Source of the DNA: Streptomyces cadmiisoli | Lineage (GTDB): Bacteria; Actinomycetota; Actinomycetes; Streptomycetales; Streptomycetaceae | DNA: 64,000 nucleotides | Direction: 5' to 3' | Assembly: GCF_003261055.1 (NCBI RefSeq) | Contig: NZ_CP030074.1 | Span: 682,001-746,000, forward strand | Part shown: positions 1-8,884 of the stretch, in pieces | How the letters are laid out: the number at the start of each line of letters is the position of its first letter | Position numbering within the stretch: position 1 is the stretch's first letter | The notes under the pieces: model-generated | What the model saw: only the letters and a program-made list of their open reading frames with translations | What the model was told of the DNA's origin: nothing | The model's database searches: none | Made by a program: the position numbers and the translations under genes

Positions 1-11
1 ACCGCGACACG

Positions 12-3000
12 TCAGCTCTTGACCGTGCCGGTCGGCTTGCTGACCGCCGAGCCGTCCTTGTGGCCGGTGCGCAGGGCGATCACCTTCACGGTGATCTTCT
101 TGCCCTTCTGCGCCGACTTCAGCACCAGCGACGACTTGGTAGCGCCGGTGATCGCCTTCCCGTTGGCGTACCACTGGTACTTGTACGACGTCGCCGCCGG
201 GCTCCATGTCCCCTTGGTCGTCTTCAGGGTCCTGCCGACCTTGGCCGTACCGCTGATGACCGGAAGCTTGGTCGCCTTGGGCGCGTCACCCTTGGCGACG
301 GTGACGGCCGCCGAGGTGGCCGTTCCGCTCTGCCAGCCGCTCCTGACGGCGGTGACGGTCACGGTGAGCTTCTTGCCGACGACCGACGCGGGGACGGTGT
401 ACGAGGCCGCGGTGGCCCCGGAGATCGCCTTGCCGTCGGCCTTCCACTGGTACGTGTACGAAGTGGGAGTCGCCGACCAGCTGCCCGGAGCGGCAGTGAC
501 CTTGGCGCCGGCCTTGGCCGTGCCGGTCACCCTGGGGGCGGCCGTGTTCTTCAGCTGGGGCTGGGTCACGGAGAAGGTGCCGCGCGCGTACTCGCAGCAG
601 TTGGTGAACACGCTGACGGACCAGGTGCCCGGCGCCACGCCCGTCAGATCGAGGGTCGCGGTCAGCGTCTTGTGGTCCGCGGAGACCGAGTTCGTCGTGG
701 CGGTCAGCGTCTTGCCGCTCTGGGCCAGTCGTACCGTGGCGTTCGCGGGCAGTGCGGTGCCGGTGACCGTGAGCGTGACCTTGCTCTCGGCGACCCCGGT
801 GTCGGGGCTCACCGCGGTGACGCTGACCTTGTCCGTGCCGCACAGCGTCGAGAAGCACGCCAGCCTGGCGCTGTAGGAGGTGCTGGACGCCTTCTCCGGC
901 AGGCCGAGCAGGAACAGGCTCGGACTGGCCCCCGAGGACGAACCGCCGGCCGAGCACTGGTGCCCGGAGCTCGTCAGCGTGCAGCCGTTGTTCCAGGCGC
1001 TGTTGTACAGCGCGGGCACCGCGGTGGTGGTGGCGCCGGTGGTGTCGGTGATCTCGGCGTCGAAGCGGTCGTACCCGGCTGTGGGCAGGACCGCGCACAC
1101 CGCGGTGTGCTGCTCGTCGAGCGTGCCGGTGATGGGCCCGTAGCCGTACGACACCGACGGCACCTTGGTGCACTCCGGCGCCGGCCCGTCCGCGGTCGCG
1201 ATGCGCAGCGCGTCCAGGCGGTACGCGGACGCGGCCTTGAGGTTGGCCGGGGTCTGCACGAGGACCTGGTGGGTGGTGGACCCGGTGACCGCGCAGGAGC
1301 GGTTGCGGAAGGAGCACTCGGCGGTGCCGTCACCGCCGAAAGCGATGATGTTGGCGGTGCCCAGCGCGTCCCGGACGTCCAGGTGCAGGACGTCGGTGGC
1401 GGCGGCGGTGGTGACCTGGTGGCACGTCAGGGTGCCGGGGTCACCGTACGTGCCCGCCAGGGACGGGCCGCCGACCTTCGACGCGCCGGACTTCACACAG
1501 CCCGCCGCGGAGGCGCTCGCGGTCACATCGCGTCGGGCGAGCGTGTACGTCGCGGCCGACTCCCGGCCGGTGAGCAGCACGGTGTGGGCCTGCCCCGGGG
1601 TCAGCCGGCACAGCCCCCAGCCGTTGGTCGTGGCGATGCGGTCGCAGACCTGCTTGCCGGTGGCATCGAGCACGGAGAACTTCGCGGCCACACCGCCGGA
1701 GGTGTTGACCAGCTGGAGGACCTCCGCGTCGGTGTGCGCGTCGGCCGGAATGGTCAGGCACCGTGAGAAGACTCCGTCCCCGGTGCTCAGCGTGGCCTTG
1801 GCGCCGTCGGCGGTGAAGCTGCCGGCCGGCAGGACCGGGCAGTCGTTCGCGGCGTCGGTGCGGTGGAAGGCGATCGTGTAGGGGCCTGTCGCGCCGTCGC
1901 CTTGGTCATCGGTGTGCACCAGCACCCGGTAGGGGGCCGGGCCGGTCAGCGCGCAGTTGCCGGCCGCCAGCTCCGTCGACGTGCACTGGGCGACGCCGTC
2001 CCGGTCGAAGACCGCGAGCTCGGTGTCCACACCCGTGGCGGCGAGCGGGGTGAGCGCGGCGATGCTGGACCCCTGCGGGACGTCCAGCGCCAGACAGTCG
2101 TACTGCCCGACCGTGCTCAACTCGCCCCTGTAGAAACCCGTCTCGGTGGCCGCACACCCGGCGTCGGAGGCACGGTCCAGCAGAAGCAGGTCGTCCGGGT
2201 CGCTCTCCGTGTAGGGGAAGGGGTACGCGCCGTCGAGGACCGCCGTGTACGTGCCCGCGGCCGGCAGACGGCATGGGTCGCTCTCCCGGCAGGCGATCTT
2301 CCCGTCCGTGTCGAACACCCGGACCGCGCTCGCGGAGTAGCTGTCCACGGAGTGCACGAGGTAGTGGCCCGCCTTGTCGACGGTGAACGTGAAACACGGG
2401 TTGGTGCCGTAGTCCAGCCCCTCGGGAGGGCCGAACGGGCGGAGGGTCGCGGTACGGCAGCCCTGCGGGTCGGACAGCGACCGCACCTTGACCGCGTACT
2501 CGGCCGGGTGGCCAGATCCGGCGTACGTCACTTTGGACAGCACCCGGTAAGGGCCGTCGCCGGGCAGCACACAGCTGCGGGTGTCCTCGTGGTCCCCGGT
2601 GACGCGCGGGCAGATCCAGGCCCCGGTCTTGTCGGTGATCCACGCGAGGGTGTCGCCGTAGGCCTTCGTCCCGTGGGTGAGGCGGACGCGTTCGCCCGGA
2701 CTGCCCTCGAACCTCTGGCAGTCGACCTCCAGCTCACCCGTTGAGGTCCGGCTCACCGGTGCCTGGTCCCAGCCCGTGCCGACGGGGTCGAAGCAGCCCG
2801 GGGTGTCCGCACCGAGCGGAACGACGGTGAACGAGGTCTCCCCCTGCGACCAGCTGCCGTTGACCACCTTGAGCGTGTAGGTGCCCGCGGCGGGCACCTG
2901 GCACTGGCCCTCCTGGTGGAACCGCTCCTCGTAGCAGTCGACTTCGGTGCCGTCGGCGGCATGCATCCGCGCGTAGAAGTCGATGTGGTCCAGCGTCACC

Positions 3001-3248
3001 AGATACAGACCGGCCGCGGAAGCGGTCAGGGTGAAGCAGGTGCTGCTCTCGGCCGGGACGGTGGTCTTGGTGACCGCGTCCCCCGGATCGCCGAAGGACG
3101 CGAGCGTGAGCGGCGCACACTCCTCGTCGGCGGCGACGGCGGGGCTCGCCCCGGTCAGCGTCAGGAGTGAGGCGAACAGCGAGACGACAACGGCGAAGAC
3201 GGCCGTTCTTCGGCGTCTTGTGGGTGGACACGAGTGCGTGTCGGACAA
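12..3248 (-). CDS. large secreted beta-rich protein with C-terminal Ig-like repeats
   Basis: 1078-aa exported protein of unknown function. Residues 1-40 form a signal peptide: RRRR, a hydrophobic core, then cleavage near AVAA/DEE. The body to about residue 800 has recurring units of roughly 110 residues with paired cysteines and a phrase like AAGTYTL or GPYRVLV, resembling pre-peptidase C-terminal type beta-sandwiches. Around 812-900 is an IPT/TIG-like fold (VSPDTGVAESKVTLTVTGT). Residues about 905-1078 are two similar repeats with the core YTYQW.ADGKAI.GAT, as in other actinobacterial secreted proteins. The start is TTG, supported by AGGGGGGA 4 nt upstream. No catalytic motif was seen, so adhesion or binding outside the cell is only a guess. 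The stop lies 12 nt from the window edge. Confidence 0.85.
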   Translation of the reverse strand: MSDTHSCPPTRRRRTAVFAVVVSLFASLLTLTGASPAVAADEECAPLTLASFGDPGDAVTKTTVPAESSTCFTLTASAAGLYLVTLDHIDFYARMHAADGTEVDCYEERFHQEGQCQVPAAGTYTLKVVNGSWSQGETSFTVVPLGADTPGCFDPVGTGWDQAPVSRTSTGELEVDCQRFEGSPGERVRLTHGTKAYGDTLAWITDKTGAWICPRVTGDHEDTRSCVLPGDGPYRVLSKVTYAGSGHPAEYAVKVRSLSDPQGCRTATLRPFGPPEGLDYGTNPCFTFTVDKAGHYLVHSVDSYSASAVRVFDTDGKIACRESDPCRLPAAGTYTAVLDGAYPFPYTESDPDDLLLLDRASDAGCAATETGFYRGELSTVGQYDCLALDVPQGSSIAALTPLAATGVDTELAVFDRDGVAQCTSTELAAGNCALTGPAPYRVLVHTDDQGDGATGPYTIAFHRTDAANDCPVLPAGSFTADGAKATLSTGDGVFSRCLTIPADAHTDAEVLQLVNTSGGVAAKFSVLDATGKQVCDRIATTNGWGLCRLTPGQAHTVLLTGRESAATYTLARRDVTASASAAGCVKSGASKVGGPSLAGTYGDPGTLTCHQVTTAAATDVLHLDVRDALGTANIIAFGGDGTAECSFRNRSCAVTGSTTHQVLVQTPANLKAASAYRLDALRIATADGPAPECTKVPSVSYGYGPITGTLDEQHTAVCAVLPTAGYDRFDAEITDTTGATTTAVPALYNSAWNNGCTLTSSGHQCSAGGSSSGASPSLFLLGLPEKASSTSYSARLACFSTLCGTDKVSVTAVSPDTGVAESKVTLTVTGTALPANATVRLAQSGKTLTATTNSVSADHKTLTATLDLTGVAPGTWSVSVFTNCCEYARGTFSVTQPQLKNTAAPRVTGTAKAGAKVTAAPGSWSATPTSYTYQWKADGKAISGATAASYTVPASVVGKKLTVTVTAVRSGWQSGTATSAAVTVAKGDAPKATKLPVISGTAKVGRTLKTTKGTWSPAATSYKYQWYANGKAITGATKSSLVLKSAQKGKKITVKVIALRTGHKDGSAVSKPTGTVKS

Positions 3249-3379
3249 GGGATCCCCCCTGGATCAATGGTGTCGGGGCGATAGTCGCACACAGGTGTGA
3301 CACAGCACTCGTGAGAATCCGGGGACTGCCGGGCACGTCGTCCGCGTTCTCCGCCGGACTTCGGTTCGAACGAACAAAG

Positions 3380-3414
3380 GGGACGGTGCCGGGGTCCCCT
3401 CCCGGCACCGTCCC
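3380..3414. terminator. strong hairpin between convergent/tandem genes
   Basis: A perfect 14-bp stem, GGGACGGTGCCGGG with its complement, has a 7-nt loop. It lies about 100 nt beyond the stop of the exporter gene (minus strand). A second stem, GCAGGGCCG/CGGCCCTGC at 3455-3494, lies between it and that stop. There is no T-tract, as is usual in Streptomyces. Confidence 0.6.
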
Positions 3415-3513
3415 GAGGCCATGCTCCGCTCAGTGCATGGCCCGTCCTGAGGGAGCAGGGCCGCAGTCGGCCGTTGGTGAACGTCCGGCCCTGCGGCCTC
3501 TGCTCCGTGTCTC

Positions 3514-5160
3514 CTACCGCGACGATGTTCCCTGCGGTGTGCGGGGGTTCAGAGTCGCCGGGATGTCCTGCTGATCGCTCGTCGTCCGACCCGCGTGGTC
3601 TTCCTTCCCAGTGCTCTTGCGGCGGGGGAGGAGGGCGAGGACCACCATGGCGCCGCCGGCCATGATGATGCCGCCGACGAGGCTGGTCTGCGCGACGCTG
3701 TGGGCGAAGGATTCGTGGACGGCGTCGACCAGGGCTTGTGCCTGCTGCGGGCCGATCGCGGGGATCTTGGCGGCTTGCTCGGCGACTGCGAGGCCGGCGC
3801 CCACCGACTGTTCGGCGACGTCCAGGGCGTCGGCGGGCAGGCGGCCGCCGACCAGGTCGCCGAGCTTGTCGCGGTACTGGGTGCCCAGGAGTGAGCCGAG
3901 GACGGCGATGCCGAGTGCGCCGCCGAGTTCGATCGAGGTGTCGTTGACGCCGCCGCCCACGCCGAGTTCGGATTCGGGGAAGGAGCCCATGATGGTGTCG
4001 GTGGCGGGGGCGACGCTGAGGCCGATGGCGAGGCCGATGAGGATCAGGGAAGCGGCGAACATGGGGTAGGTGGTGTCCTTGTCGACCTGGATCAGGAGCA
4101 GGACGCTCGCGGAGGCGACGAGGATGCCGAAGGCGACTGTGGTCTTCATGCCGAGCTTGGGGGTGAGCCAGCCGGTGGCCGCGGAGCCGACGAAGACGGC
4201 GCCGGCCATGGGGAGGAGGCGTATGCCGGTCTCGAGTGCGTCGTAGTCGAGGACGAACTGCAGGAACTGGGTGGTGTAGTAGATCGAGCCGAAGGTGCCG
4301 AAGAAGAGGAGTGCCACGGCGATGGTGGAGCCGCTGAAGGCGCGGGTGCGGAACTTGCGGACGTTGAGCATGGGGTGGGGGTGCTTCAGTTCCCACAGGA
4401 CGAAGGTGATCAGGCCGGTTGCTGCGATGACGGTTCCGGCGATGACGGGGCCGGCGCTCCAGCCGCGGTGGGGGCCTTCGATGATGGCGTAGACGAGGGA
4501 GCCGAGTGAGGCGATGGAGAGCAGGCCGCCGATGTAGTCGATGCGGCCCATGCCCACGGCCTTGGACGGGGGCACGAGCATCAGGGCGCCGATGACGCCG
4601 GTGAGGGCGATGGGGACGTTGATGAGGAAGGTGGAGCCCCAGCCGTGGTCCTGGAGGAGCCAGCCGGCGAGGAGGGGGCCGACGGCGACGCCGAGTCCTG
4701 AGGTGGCGGTCCATGCGGTGATGGCGCGTGCTCGTTCGTGCTTGGGGAAGATGGCCACGAGCAGGGAGAGGGTGGCGGGCATGACGACGGCGGCGCCGAT
4801 GCCCATCATGGCTCGTGCGGTGATGACGAGGTTGGTCTCGTCGACCTGGCTTCCCATGACGGAGCCGGCCATGAAGAGCAGCAGGCCGGTGATGAGGGCG
4901 CCGCGGCGGCTGTATTTGTCGCCGATGGAGCCGAGTACGAGCATCAGTGCGGCGAAGGGGACCGTGTAGGCGTCGATGACCCATTGCAGGTCGCTGCTGC
5001 TGAGTTGCAGGTCCTTGGTCATGTCCGGGATGGCGACGATCAGGGACGTGTTGGCCATGACGACGATCAGCAGGCTCAGGCACAGCACGATCAGCGCGAA
5101 CCAGCGTCGTGAGTACGACCCGGTCATCTTCTCGACCGGTGTGGTGACGACGAGTGGCAT
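3514..5160 (-). CDS. MFS drug exporter, DHA2 (EmrB/QacA) family
   Basis: 548-aa multidrug transporter of the 14-helix DHA2 subfamily, acting as a proton-coupled efflux pump in the cytoplasmic membrane. The first helix follows SRRWFALIVLC. The loop 2-3 motif A is visible as GSIGDKYSRRGAL near residue 83, and the antiporter motif C as GVAVGPLLAG near 165. Hydrophobic segments continue to about residue 520, followed by a short polar tail. The ATG has AGGAG 6 nt upstream. The promoter region carries three spaced copies of a TTGC-N-C...TGTGCA half-palindrome (see 5240-5317), so repression by a TetR-type regulator is likely; the candidate is the TetR gene at 5901-6539. Substrate unknown. Confidence 0.95.
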   Translation of the reverse strand: MPLVVTTPVEKMTGSYSRRWFALIVLCLSLLIVVMANTSLIVAIPDMTKDLQLSSSDLQWVIDAYTVPFAALMLVLGSIGDKYSRRGALITGLLLFMAGSVMGSQVDETNLVITARAMMGIGAAVVMPATLSLLVAIFPKHERARAITAWTATSGLGVAVGPLLAGWLLQDHGWGSTFLINVPIALTGVIGALMLVPPSKAVGMGRIDYIGGLLSIASLGSLVYAIIEGPHRGWSAGPVIAGTVIAATGLITFVLWELKHPHPMLNVRKFRTRAFSGSTIAVALLFFGTFGSIYYTTQFLQFVLDYDALETGIRLLPMAGAVFVGSAATGWLTPKLGMKTTVAFGILVASASVLLLIQVDKDTTYPMFAASLILIGLAIGLSVAPATDTIMGSFPESELGVGGGVNDTSIELGGALGIAVLGSLLGTQYRDKLGDLVGGRLPADALDVAEQSVGAGLAVAEQAAKIPAIGPQQAQALVDAVHESFAHSVAQTSLVGGIIMAGGAMVVLALLPRRKSTGKEDHAGRTTSDQQDIPATLNPRTPQGTSSR

Positions 5161-5239
5161 CCAAGGCTCCTGAGGTGGAGGACGGCTTCGGGCTTCGCGG
5201 GTACGGGTGTGGAGCGCGGCCCCGGGTGGACGAGGCAGT

Positions 5240-5317
5240 TACTTGCTCATCCGTGTGCAACGTTAGCCTCATTGCCCGCCAGTGTGCAAGTAGTACTTGC
5301 CCATTGGTGTGCACGTA
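5240..5317. promoter_or_regulatory. triple operator-like repeat upstream of the exporter
   Basis: TACTTGCTCATCCGTGTGCA (5240-5259) and TACTTGCCCATTGGTGTGCA (5294-5313) match at 17 of 20 positions, with a third related copy, TTGCCCGCCAGTGTGCAA, at 5272-5289. Each unit is itself a partial dyad (TTGCNCA....TGNGCAA). GCAAGTA-G-TACTTGC at 5286-5300 is an additional dyad with 7-bp arms. This arrangement 80-150 nt upstream of a DHA2 start fits cooperative TetR-family binding. Inference only. Confidence 0.6.
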
Positions 5318-5900
5318 AAGCGGCGCGCGGCTCGACGAAGAGCGCCCGTGAGGGACCCGCCAGATCTCCCCGGTGCCGCACACGGCGGACGCGCCCGACG
5401 AGAACCGGTGTCCGACTCCGGGCGCGTAGGCGACCGTTCGCGCTGCTCGGGGCGTTGCGTAAGGCGCCGCGTAAGGTGCGGTAACGGTGTCGCGGGGGAC
5501 GGTTCGACAAGCAGTGGCCGTACGCCGGGCACTGCTCGCTCCGGCTTGAACCGGCTCCGCCTTCGAGCTGCTGCGGAACCGACCAGCGGGGGCGGGTCAG
5601 ACCGGATTCAAAGGCGCGAATAGGTCCAACCTGGACCGGGAGGCATGGTGCCGAATGCACCGAATCGCCACACCGGATGGGAGCGCCCGTCGTTCGCAGG
5701 CTCGCAGCCGGTCAGCGACCGCTACCGCATGCTGCGGGGCTCCGGCCGCGCAGCAGCCGTCGGCCGAACCGTGCTCAGCCGCGCCGTGGAGCCGTCCGTC
5801 CCGCGGTCGGCGCGGGAACGGTTGGGCGGGGCGACGTCGGTGGGCAGCCGCACCGGGGCTTCAACCGGGCGACGTTCCGCCGCTCACACCGCCCGTCCGG
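5318..5900. other. 583-nt stretch without a supported gene
   Basis: An inverted repeat GGTCCA-ACC-TGGACC lies at 5623-5637, directly before a possible 91-codon plus-strand frame (5645-5920). That frame has no usable ribosome site spacing and no recognisable motif, and it overlaps the end of the TetR gene. Nothing else was recognised. Confidence 0.4.
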
Positions 5901-6539
5901 TCAGGAAGCCTCGCGCTTGATGTCCGAGGCGACCGCTTCGACCACCTGGCGGGCCCGTTCGGTCGGCACGCCCGCCGCGACCAGCGCGGCAACAGCCGCC
6001 CCGGTGCCGTCGTCCTCCCACATCCCCACATTGACGCACTCGAGGAGGGAGATCATCAGCGCCTCCAGTCCGGCACTGAGCACGGCCGGCGGCAAGTGCG
6101 CGGGAAACACGCCGTCATGCTGCCCTCGGTCCATGATGGCCGCGGCCTCATCGCGGGCCGGCGCCAGTACCTCCGACACCCGCTGCGCGCCCAGGTCCTG
6201 ATGGATCAGCGCCAACAGCAGCCGGAACCGATCTCCCACAGGCCATATCGACAGGACGAACCGCGCCAACTCGTGGGCCGGTGTCTCCGCCGGCTCGGAC
6301 TGCCCGGACACGGCGCTCAACAGCGCCTGTGACGCCTCCTCCGTGAGTGCCTCGACCAGCGCCGCGCGCCCCGGAAAGTGCCCGAACAACGTACGGCGCA
6401 CCACACCCGCGGCCCGCGCGATCTCCTCCAGCGTGACATCGGGGTTGCGGCCGAGCTCCTGCCTGGCCGTCGCCAGAATGCGCGCCCGGTTGGAGCGCGC
6501 GTTACGCCGGACCGGCTCACGGCCCTTGGGCTCCACCAC
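5901..6539 (-). CDS. TetR-family transcriptional regulator
   Basis: About 212-aa repressor-type DNA-binding protein. The N-terminal helix-turn-helix reads TLEEIARAAGVVRRTLFGHFPGRAALVEAL, with the usual TetR spacing. The ligand-binding region follows to IKREAS. The open frame extends to 6641, but those extra 34 residues are unlike the family. I chose the GTG at 6539 because AAGGTGGT precedes it and it gives a normal TetR length; the adjacent GTG at 6536 is equally possible. The gene lies about 740 nt upstream of the DHA2 exporter in the same direction. A TTGC-N9-GCAA element at 6665-6681 weakly resembles the exporter's operator repeats, so auto-regulation plus control of the pump is plausible but unproven. 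Confidence 0.85.
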   Translation of the reverse strand: MVEPKGREPVRRNARSNRARILATARQELGRNPDVTLEEIARAAGVVRRTLFGHFPGRAALVEALTEEASQALLSAVSGQSEPAETPAHELARFVLSIWPVGDRFRLLLALIHQDLGAQRVSEVLAPARDEAAAIMDRGQHDGVFPAHLPPAVLSAGLEALMISLLECVNVGMWEDDGTGAAVAALVAAGVPTERARQVVEAVASDIKREAS

Positions 6540-6749
6540 GACGACACCACCTTGCGGATTCACAGCGGCCAACGGGACGCCGATACGGCGCCCCCATCCT
6601 GCCACGCCTGACCAGCCCACTTCCGCCTGCCCATGCCACACCTCGACGGTGCAGTCACCGCAAGTTGCTGATCCGGCGCAACCGCAGCACAGGCGAACTC
6701 GCCCACTACAGCTGTCACTCCACCGGGCCTGTCCCGTTGCGCACCTTGG

Positions 6750-7064
6750 TCAGAACGGCCGGATCCAGACGGCGGGTGGGGAAGATCTTCCAGACCGCGA
6801 AGCGCCTGGCCGGGCTCGGGGGCTGCTCATCGGCCGGCTGCTGGTCCTGATCGTGCTCACGGCATAGGTGAAGAGGCTGAAGCCAGGCTGCCACCTGCCG
6901 AAGCTGCTGAGCCAAGGTCCGAGTGGGGTGTCCAAGGCCAGCCCCACAGGTACTTCGGCAAGGGCCATGGAGATGGCGCGGTCCTGTTGTCTTTCGCGGG
7001 CGAGCCGTCCGGCGTATCCGCCGAGGAGGGTGGCTTTGATCTCCTTGGCGGCCTGACCCGTCAT
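6750..7064 (-). CDS. small hypothetical protein, possibly a remnant
   Basis: A 104-codon frame starts at an ATG with GCGAGG 5 nt upstream. The first 55 residues (MTGQAAKEIK..., GYAGRLARERQQDRA, EVPVGLALDTPLG) look protein-like and helical. The rest is Arg/Ser/Pro-rich, as expected from an out-of-frame tail, so a frameshifted remnant is likely. No family recognised. The flanking 6640-6750 and 7065-7227 hold no supported gene. Confidence 0.25.
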   Translation of the reverse strand: MTGQAAKEIKATLLGGYAGRLARERQQDRAISMALAEVPVGLALDTPLGPWLSSFGRWQPGFSLFTYAVSTIRTSSRPMSSPRARPGASRSGRSSPPAVWIRPF

Positions 7065-7227
7065 CCGAACCTCGCGGTCCCGTCCTGGGTGACGACGGCT
7101 CCGGCCGACCCCAGGTCCAGGCACGTGCCGTACGGTTCGGGAGCGATGGAACCTGCGCCAGTCGGAGCAGGTCGAGCGGCAGCCACCGCGCCGGTCCTCG
7201 ATCCGGCTCAGGAAACCGGCAACCGGC

Positions 7228-7956
7228 TCAGCCCATGGGTTCCGCCGTGAACGGGGTGAGTGTGGGAGCGTCGACCGCGCCGCTGTTCGGGACGGGCCCG
7301 CCGAGCCAGTCGACGCCGATCGAGCTGGTCTCGTCCGGCGGCGTGACGGCCAGCCCGTCGGGAGTGATGGTCCGGCCCCCGCTCACCTCGGGGTGGGCGA
7401 ACCTCAAGCCGGCCCAGGCCCGCTTGCCCGGAGCAAGCGTCACCCGTTCCTTGGCCAGTGAGGTGTCACGCTCCGGAGTTCTTCCCACCTCGTCCGCTCC
7501 CTTGGTGAAGGCCATCCCCGGGAAGCCGTAGAGGGTGCAGGTGTGGTCGGAGAAATTGACCACCGAGATCGCGTACTCCACTGATCCGGCCGCCCCGTGA
7601 GGGTCCCCGACGTAAGCCTTCAGGTCCGAGCTGCGGCAGCGGGTGCCTGTGCCTGCCGCATCGCCGGAGGACGACGAGCCCTTGGAGGCATCCGAGCCAC
7701 TGTCTGACGTGGACGACGGCCCGTTCCCGGACCCCGCCGAGGCGTCGGACGGTTCCTGCGAGCTGCTGCTCGCGGGGCCGTCGTCGGCGGGGGAGGCAAC
7801 GTCCGTGCCTGTGGTCGACCCGCAGGCGGTGAGAAGTCCCATCAGAACGGCGCTGCCCGCTATCGCCGCGGCCCTGCCGCGGAATCCGGCGAGGCGGTGC
7901 CCGGTGGTCGCGGTCGGCTGAGACAGGGCGTTGCCGGTGCTCAGGTGCATGCCCAT
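7228..7956 (-). CDS. DUF4232 lipoprotein
   Basis: 242-aa lipoprotein anchored to the outer face of the membrane. A signal segment (GFRGRAAAIAGSAVLMG) ends in the lipobox LLTAC. A Ser/Gly/Asp-rich linker of about 60 residues follows. The C-terminal domain starts at RCRSSDLKAYVG and has the DUF4232 pattern: two cysteines (RCRSS, HTCTLYGFPG) and a beta-rich body with a GKRAWAGLRF strand. The ATG at 7956 has AGGAG 8 nt upstream; the longer open frame to 8325 has no such support. Function unknown, as for the whole family. Confidence 0.9.
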   Translation of the reverse strand: MGMHLSTGNALSQPTATTGHRLAGFRGRAAAIAGSAVLMGLLTACGSTTGTDVASPADDGPASSSSQEPSDASAGSGNGPSSTSDSGSDASKGSSSSGDAAGTGTRCRSSDLKAYVGDPHGAAGSVEYAISVVNFSDHTCTLYGFPGMAFTKGADEVGRTPERDTSLAKERVTLAPGKRAWAGLRFAHPEVSGGRTITPDGLAVTPPDETSSIGVDWLGGPVPNSGAVDAPTLTPFTAEPMG

Positions 7957-8326
7957 GGTTTCCACTCCTGTGGTTCGCGTTCGTCCGACGGCTGATCCGC
8001 CGGGCCTGCTGCACGCAACACTTCCGCCCGGATATCCCGATTCCGTCACCGGAGACCCACCAAGATCCAACAACCACTCCGCCACATCCCCCAGGAGGAG
8101 GCGTGAGTTTCGTGCAACTTCGCCGGCGCGGGCTTCCAGCGCATGCTCCACAGGGCTTGGCCCTTGTGAGTGTTCTTGCCCGGCGGGGAATCCAGTTGTG
8201 CGGCGATGACGTCCCCGACCTGGCCGAGGAGGACGGACGGCGGCCGTCCCGGCCGTGGCTCGTCGACGGGAGCGTCCGGCCGCCGCTTGACGAACCGCTT
8301 GATCCGCCGATTTCCAGCGCATCACA

Positions 8327-8495
8327 CTAGTGCCGCGGCAGGCAACGTTTGCCCGTCAAGGAGCGGCGTTCGGTGCGTGCTCTCGGCGTGCCGGCCGGAA
8401 GTCCTTGTACTGGACGTACTCGGGCTTTCGGCCGGTGCGGCGAGAGGGCGTGCCGGGCGTCGCGACGGGGCGAACGTTGCCTGCCGCGGCACTAG
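8327..8495. mobile_element. 169-bp MITE-like palindromic element
   Basis: Ends are a perfect 23-bp inverted repeat: CTAGTGCCGCGGCAGGCAACGTT at 8327-8349 is answered by its complement at 8473-8495. The interior continues the palindrome imperfectly (CTCTCGGCGTGCCGGCCGGAAG near 8390 pairs with the segment near 8426-8446), so the element can fold into one long hairpin centred near GTACTGGACGTAC. Both outer ends are the rare tetramer CTAG. It carries no transposase. A half copy is present at about 54278-54345. Its right end supplies the TAG stop of the membrane-protein gene at 8492-8884. Confidence 0.75.
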
Positions 8496-8884
8496 CTGAC
8501 TGCCGAGCGGGGAGGGTCGAATGTCTTCGCAGTGGAATGCGCGAACCACTCGCGGGAGCTGCGCTGGTGGAGCAGCACCAGCATCGTCACGCCCAGGACC
8601 ACACTGAGAATGGACCCAGGGCTTTTCACTATCACCAGCAAGGAAACGGCACCGAGGATGTACACGGACAGAGTCACGGTGAGGGTGATGCGCAGTATGT
8701 TGCGGCCTGGTCGGAGGTAAAAGACATGGATAACACTCGACAATGCGGGCAGAAGTGACAGCACCTGCACGAGCAGCGATCCGGGGTAGTACTGCAACGC
8801 GATGCCCACCACCGCGATGACCACGAAGGCCATGAGGACGTAGAGAAGTGTGCGCAGTGCTTTGACTGTACTTGGAAGCGCCAT
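8492..8884 (-). CDS. small four-helix membrane protein
   Basis: 130-aa integral membrane protein of unknown function. Four hydrophobic segments are visible: LLYVLMAFVVIAVVGIAL, LLVQVLSLLPALSSVIHVF, ILRITLTVTLSVYILGAV and ILSVVLGVTMLVLL. A short basic/polar tail ends in PPRSAVS. The ATG at 8884 follows AAGGAGATCACA, a good ribosome site, so the longer open frame is not used. The stop codon is inside the terminal CTAG of the palindromic element, so insertion of the element may have replaced the original C-terminus. Confidence 0.75.
   Translation of the reverse strand: MALPSTVKALRTLLYVLMAFVVIAVVGIALQYYPGSLLVQVLSLLPALSSVIHVFYLRPGRNILRITLTVTLSVYILGAVSLLVIVKSPGSILSVVLGVTMLVLLHQRSSREWFAHSTAKTFDPPRSAVS

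Noticed and set aside
3161..5383. 740-codon minus-strand frame overlapping the exporter
   Set aside because: Arg/His/Pro-rich shadow in another frame of the DHA2 gene.
5645..5920. 91-codon plus-strand gene candidate
   Set aside because: GGGAGG lies only 1 nt from the ATG and the product has no motif; it overlaps the TetR gene end.
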